From Nymphaea colorata (Eukaryota; Streptophyta; Magnoliopsida; Nymphaeales; Nymphaeaceae), in contig NC_045148.1 of the NCBI RefSeq assembly GCF_008831285.2, positions 8,685,001 through 8,749,000 on the forward strand: 64,000 bases of DNA. The letters run 5' to 3'. Position numbers and translations under genes: made by a program. Positions 61,005-64,000 of this stretch are shown piece by piece (within the stretch, counting starts at the first letter, position 1; every line of letters starts with the position of its first letter). The notes below the pieces were generated by a model. The model was not told the DNA's origin, searched no databases, and saw only the letters and a list, made by a program, of their open reading frames with translations.

Positions 61005-61869
61005 GATGCACTTTAATCAATTTTAGCCGTATCTGATTTTGACATGTTATACAAAATAAAGCCAAATCTAAAATCTAATTGATTAGTATTCAGTTTGAAC
61101 CAGGACGACATCCAAATTCAAATATGGAGTCCAAACCATTTATATGCGTATTTGGATCTTAGTATCAATTTCTGAACCCAGCATCTCTTACACAAGTAAA
61201 CCGGGAGATCCAGGACTTGAATTAACCCCTGAGGAGAAGCAATAAAACTTATCATTTCATAGTGAAATTTCAACATTAAAACCTATTATTGTCCAAATTC
61301 TAATTAATCAGTCTGACAGCTCGATCGGGTCAGTATCGGTGTCGGCCTCCAATTGGTTTTGCAGATTGATATCAACTACCAAACCCCCGATTCGGATCTG
61401 ACTTCTAATGCCTTTTGGTTTGAAACTGGTTTGATTACTTCCGAATTTCTAATCCACCAAACCCGATTCAGATCCAATTTCTACTGCCTTCTGGGAATGC
61501 ATCTCACAGTACCCAAGGGATGAACCAAGACTAACTTAGATTAATTTGAAAAGAAAAACCATTATCACCCTAATATCGTTTCTGCGACCACCCTAAAAAG
61601 TTGAAGCTTTCTAACAACTTGTCTCGGTAAAGTAAAAGGTCTGCTTTTGGTGCTTCAGAGTGTCGCTTTTGCTGTATTTTAAGAAGCAGATCAGTAACTT
61701 TTTTTTTTTTTTTTTTGCAGCACAAAAAGTTGATGCATTTGAAAGGAAAACCCGTGTCATGACATATGCACCAATTCCGTTGGATGCCACATATCTATCG
61801 ATTGGATAGACTGTGGTAATAATAACACTAAACCCAATCACTTTCCCTCTAGAGGGGCATAGTGAGGGC
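61005..61869. other. Intergenic, no gene recognised
   Basis: No credible ORF. A T tract lies at about 61700-61718, and CCGATTCGGATC-type words near 61380-61460 may be further MITE debris. Confidence 0.5.
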
Positions 61870-62355
61870 TAGGGGTGAATACAGAGTCGAGTCGAGCCCG
61901 AGTTTAGTCGGCTCGAGCTTGGCTCGACTGATGAAACCTTGAGCTCGCTCGAGAATAGCTTGACAAAAGCAGTTCAAGCTCGACTCGGCAGTTACATGAT
62001 GAGCTCGACTTCAACTCTATTAAGGCTCGACAAACTCATTTAAATAGAACTAATATTAATCTTTATGTGTTGAGTTGGAGTTCGAGCTCGATTAAGGCTC
62101 GACAAACTCATTTGAATATAATTGATATTCATCGTTACGTGTTGAGCTCGACAAACTAGTAAACTCGTTTGAATATATCGACTTGATTAAGGCTCTACAA
62201 ACTCGTTTGAATATATTGACTCAGGTCGAGGATAGCTCGAACTCAACTTGATTATTTTAACAAGTCGACTCATGAACTCAAACTCGACTCATTAAGCAAA
62301 TGACTCGGCTCAAACTCGTTAACGAGAACGAATCAAGCTCCTTTGTTCACCCCTA
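61870..62355. mobile_element. 486-bp MITE with TAGGGGTGAA ends
   Basis: The left end TAGGGGTGAATA and the inverted right end TAGGGGTGAACA bound a block of GAGTCGAG, GCTCGAGC and CTCGACAAACTC words that repeat internally (AAACTCATTTGAATATA-type units near 62035, 62105 and 62170). A TSD was not established. Confidence 0.7.
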
Positions 62356-62593
62356 CCCTAGACTGAGGGCAAGGAAATGGCCTTGGGGTTTTAATGTGCG
62401 CTGGGCAGGAGATAGGAGAAAAAAGAAAAATTAAAAAGGAAATCACTATTATTATTATTATATATTTTTTTTTAACTCAATAGAATGTGAAACGAAACTA
62501 ATGTAATGGTAGAAGAGAAATGTGATGGTAGAAGAGAAGGGAAGGAATCGTGAGAGTATCCACAGGCACAAAAACAGAGAGATACAGAGAGAG

Positions 62594-62938
62594 CTACTTC
62601 TGAAACTGATCCGATCTCGAGCTCAGCGATTCCTGTAAGAAGCTCCACGACCGCTCCATCAACCCTGGGCTCAATCTGACCATGAGCACGCAGAACTCCA
62701 TCTGATTGAGAGCACCATCGCCGTCCAAGTCCCCCACCCTCACCATCGCCGCCGCCTCCTCATCGCTCATCCCCGTCAGCCCCAGCGCCGCCGCATTCCT
62801 CTTCAGGCTGTCGCAGGTGATCAGCATTGTCGTTGGATCCATAAGCATCCTGAAGCCGTTGCAGAGCTCGCTCATCAGGCCCTCTGCCCCCAACTTCTCC
62901 GCCAGCCGAGGCAGGAAATCCTCAAAATCTTGAACCAT
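62594..62938 (-). CDS. KIC/PBP1-like single EF-hand calcium-binding protein
   Basis: Intact single-exon ORF of 114 aa. An N-terminal FEDFLPRLAEKLGAEGLM helix leads to SELCNGFRMLMDP, then a degenerate first EF-like helix-loop (LITCDSLKRNAAALGL) and the canonical EF loop DLDGDGALNQME with acidic or polar ligands at 1, 3, 5, 9 and 12. It closes with FCVLMVRLSPGLMERSW. This is the layout of Arabidopsis KIC and PBP1, which bind the kinesin-like KCBP or PINOID in a calcium-dependent way. It is about 80% identical to the frameshifted copy at 45670 and convergent with it. Which family member it corresponds to cannot be told here. GC content is higher than its surroundings. Confidence 0.92.
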   Translation of the reverse strand: MVQDFEDFLPRLAEKLGAEGLMSELCNGFRMLMDPTTMLITCDSLKRNAAALGLTGMSDEEAAAMVRVGDLDGDGALNQMEFCVLMVRLSPGLMERSWSFLQESLSSRSDQFQK

Positions 62939-63170
62939 TTTGGGATTAAGACGCCTCTCGTTCTGAAGAGGGGAGATTCTTGTGGTTTCTGTTGGGAAGG
63001 AGAAGGCATCAACCCTGCTCGACTCTTATAGAGGAAGGAGGAAAGACAGAAACGAATCGATGGTAGAAGGAAACTGCATCCATTGGTGATGATTCCAAGG
63101 AAACTACACAGAGAAAGAGAGAAGAGGAAGAAGTCGGCAATTGACGACTTCCACAATTCTTAAACGCAAT

Positions 63171-63177
63171 GTTTATA
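63171..63177 (-). promoter_or_regulatory. TATA-like box of the second EF-hand gene
   Basis: The gene strand reads CGTATAAACATTGCG, about 235 nt before the ATG at 62938, and would imply a 5'UTR of about 200 nt. Confidence 0.45.
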
Positions 63178-63189
63178 CGAGAAAGGGAT

Positions 63190-63754
63190 TTTCCTTGACG
63201 GCAGCAAGGCGAAGAGAAATTTCCATTGGGCCGAAGAGTCTTTGTCAGAGATTGACGTGCTGCCATTGACCATTTCTTCCTTGGGGCATAAACAAATGGG
63301 CAGTCGGAGGGATACTCTTGTTCGAAAAGGAAAAAATTTAGAGTGCCTCTGATACGGCAGCACCTGCTTTTCCATGGAAAACTTATTACAGTACGACCTA
63401 GAATGGAGTGGCCTGTTTCACAAGGAATGAACACCATGAGTACTCAACTCTGATGTTGTTCAACTTGAATTCTTTTCAAGTAGTTTCACTTAGAGCTCAC
63501 AGAAGGTGCTTTGATGTGGATAGATCGGAACTTTTCCGTGGAGGTGTAAAATTACATCTTCTGTAGACCAACCTTGCTTTACCAATCGCAGGTGATCAGC
63601 GTGTTCCAGTTTGCATTGTACACGCCACACGGCTTTGAATTTGACTGTTAAGGGGATGATGACTGGATTCAACTGAGCCAAGACATAACTGGTCGCCCGA
63701 AAGAACCCAACCAGCATAGTTGGCAAACTCGTCCATCGGACTCGTGAGTCATCC
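63190..63754. other. Upstream of EF-hand gene, no gene recognised
   Basis: Minus-strand ORFs of 71-142 codons overlap here but none matches a known family. Confidence 0.4.
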
Positions 63755-63762
63755 GAATTGAC

Positions 63763-63920
63763 TAGGCCTGGGCGGCGGGCCCGGCGCCGCCGGGTCAGGC
63801 CGGGCCACCCCCGGGTCGGGCCGGCCCAATCGGATTTGGCCCAGGCCGAGCCCAGGCCAAGACCTGGGCTATCGGGCCAGGCTCACACGCCCGACAGGCC
63901 CGGCCCAATGCCCACCCTTA
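63763..63920. mobile_element. 158-bp hAT MITE of the GGGCC family
   Basis: The ends TAGGCCTGGGCGGCGGGCC and (inverted) TAAGGGTGGGCATTGGGCC are flanked by gaattgac (63755-63762) and aaattgac (63921-63928), 7 of 8 matching. It is almost entirely GGGCC/CCGGG words and lacks the AT-rich centre of its relatives. Confidence 0.85.
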
Positions 63921-64000
63921 AAATTGACTATGATAGTTTATTTTCTAGGTCCCATTTAGGAATCACCTGACTTGGCAGGTTATCAATTAATTTCATGTTT

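Noticed and set aside
61861-62375. TGAGGG as a target-site duplication of the 61870 MITE
   Set aside because: The two TGAGGG copies do not sit directly at the element ends, so no TSD is claimed.

Overview
This window is nuclear DNA from a flowering plant. It has GT-AG introns of very uneven size, plant-type gene families (a KIC/PBP1-like single EF-hand protein, an FQR1-like quinone reductase, a plant-type WDR75/UTP17), TATA boxes and AATAAA signals, Ty1/copia, Ty3/gypsy and LINE remnants, many hAT-like elements with 8-bp target-site duplications (TSDs), and abundant TA, GA and CA microsatellites. The species cannot be fixed from the sequence alone.

Layout. 1-13.9 kb holds only mobile-element debris: a copia gag zinc knuckle, a 1.1-kb element with matching ends, a gypsy reverse-transcriptase fragment, a dead LINE (3.6-6.8 kb), then about 6 kb with nothing recognisable apart from one possible orphan exon at 8.4 kb. 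14.0-33.3 kb is one minus-strand gene of 16 coding exons (reconstructed here, all phases consistent, about 851 aa) for the WDR75/UTP17 subunit of the small-subunit processome. Its 9.4-kb intron 2 is a stack of nested transposons: a hAT-like element inside another, a 366-bp hAT MITE inside a copia fragment, and a 2.7-kb hAT element containing a BED zinc-finger remnant and other element ends. 33.3-35.7 kb is more element-derived sequence, perhaps inside a 5'UTR intron. 35.7-40.2 kb is a complete but dead Ty1/copia element with two LTRs, a 5-bp TSD, a primer-binding site and a mutated RT active site. 40.2-45.4 kb is repeats and MITEs.

45.7-46.0 kb is a KIC/PBP1-like EF-hand gene (+) with a one-base frameshift in a G run. 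51.5-54.4 kb is a complete four-exon FQR1-like NAD(P)H:quinone reductase gene (-). 62.6-62.9 kb is an intact KIC/PBP1-like paralogue (-), convergent with the first copy. The spaces between hold MITE families, a 231-bp tandem duplication and a 63-bp minisatellite.

The genes do not form an operon-like unit. WDR75/UTP17 acts in nucleolar pre-18S rRNA processing. The KIC/PBP1 family acts in calcium signalling (kinesin KCBP or the kinase PINOID), and FQR1 is a flavodoxin-like quinone reductase known as auxin-induced. No new multi-gene system is visible. The most unusual content is the precisely delimited nested transposon stack inside a housekeeping gene, a near-perfect foldback of about 105-bp arms in another intron of that gene, and the inverted, partly decayed EF-hand gene pair.
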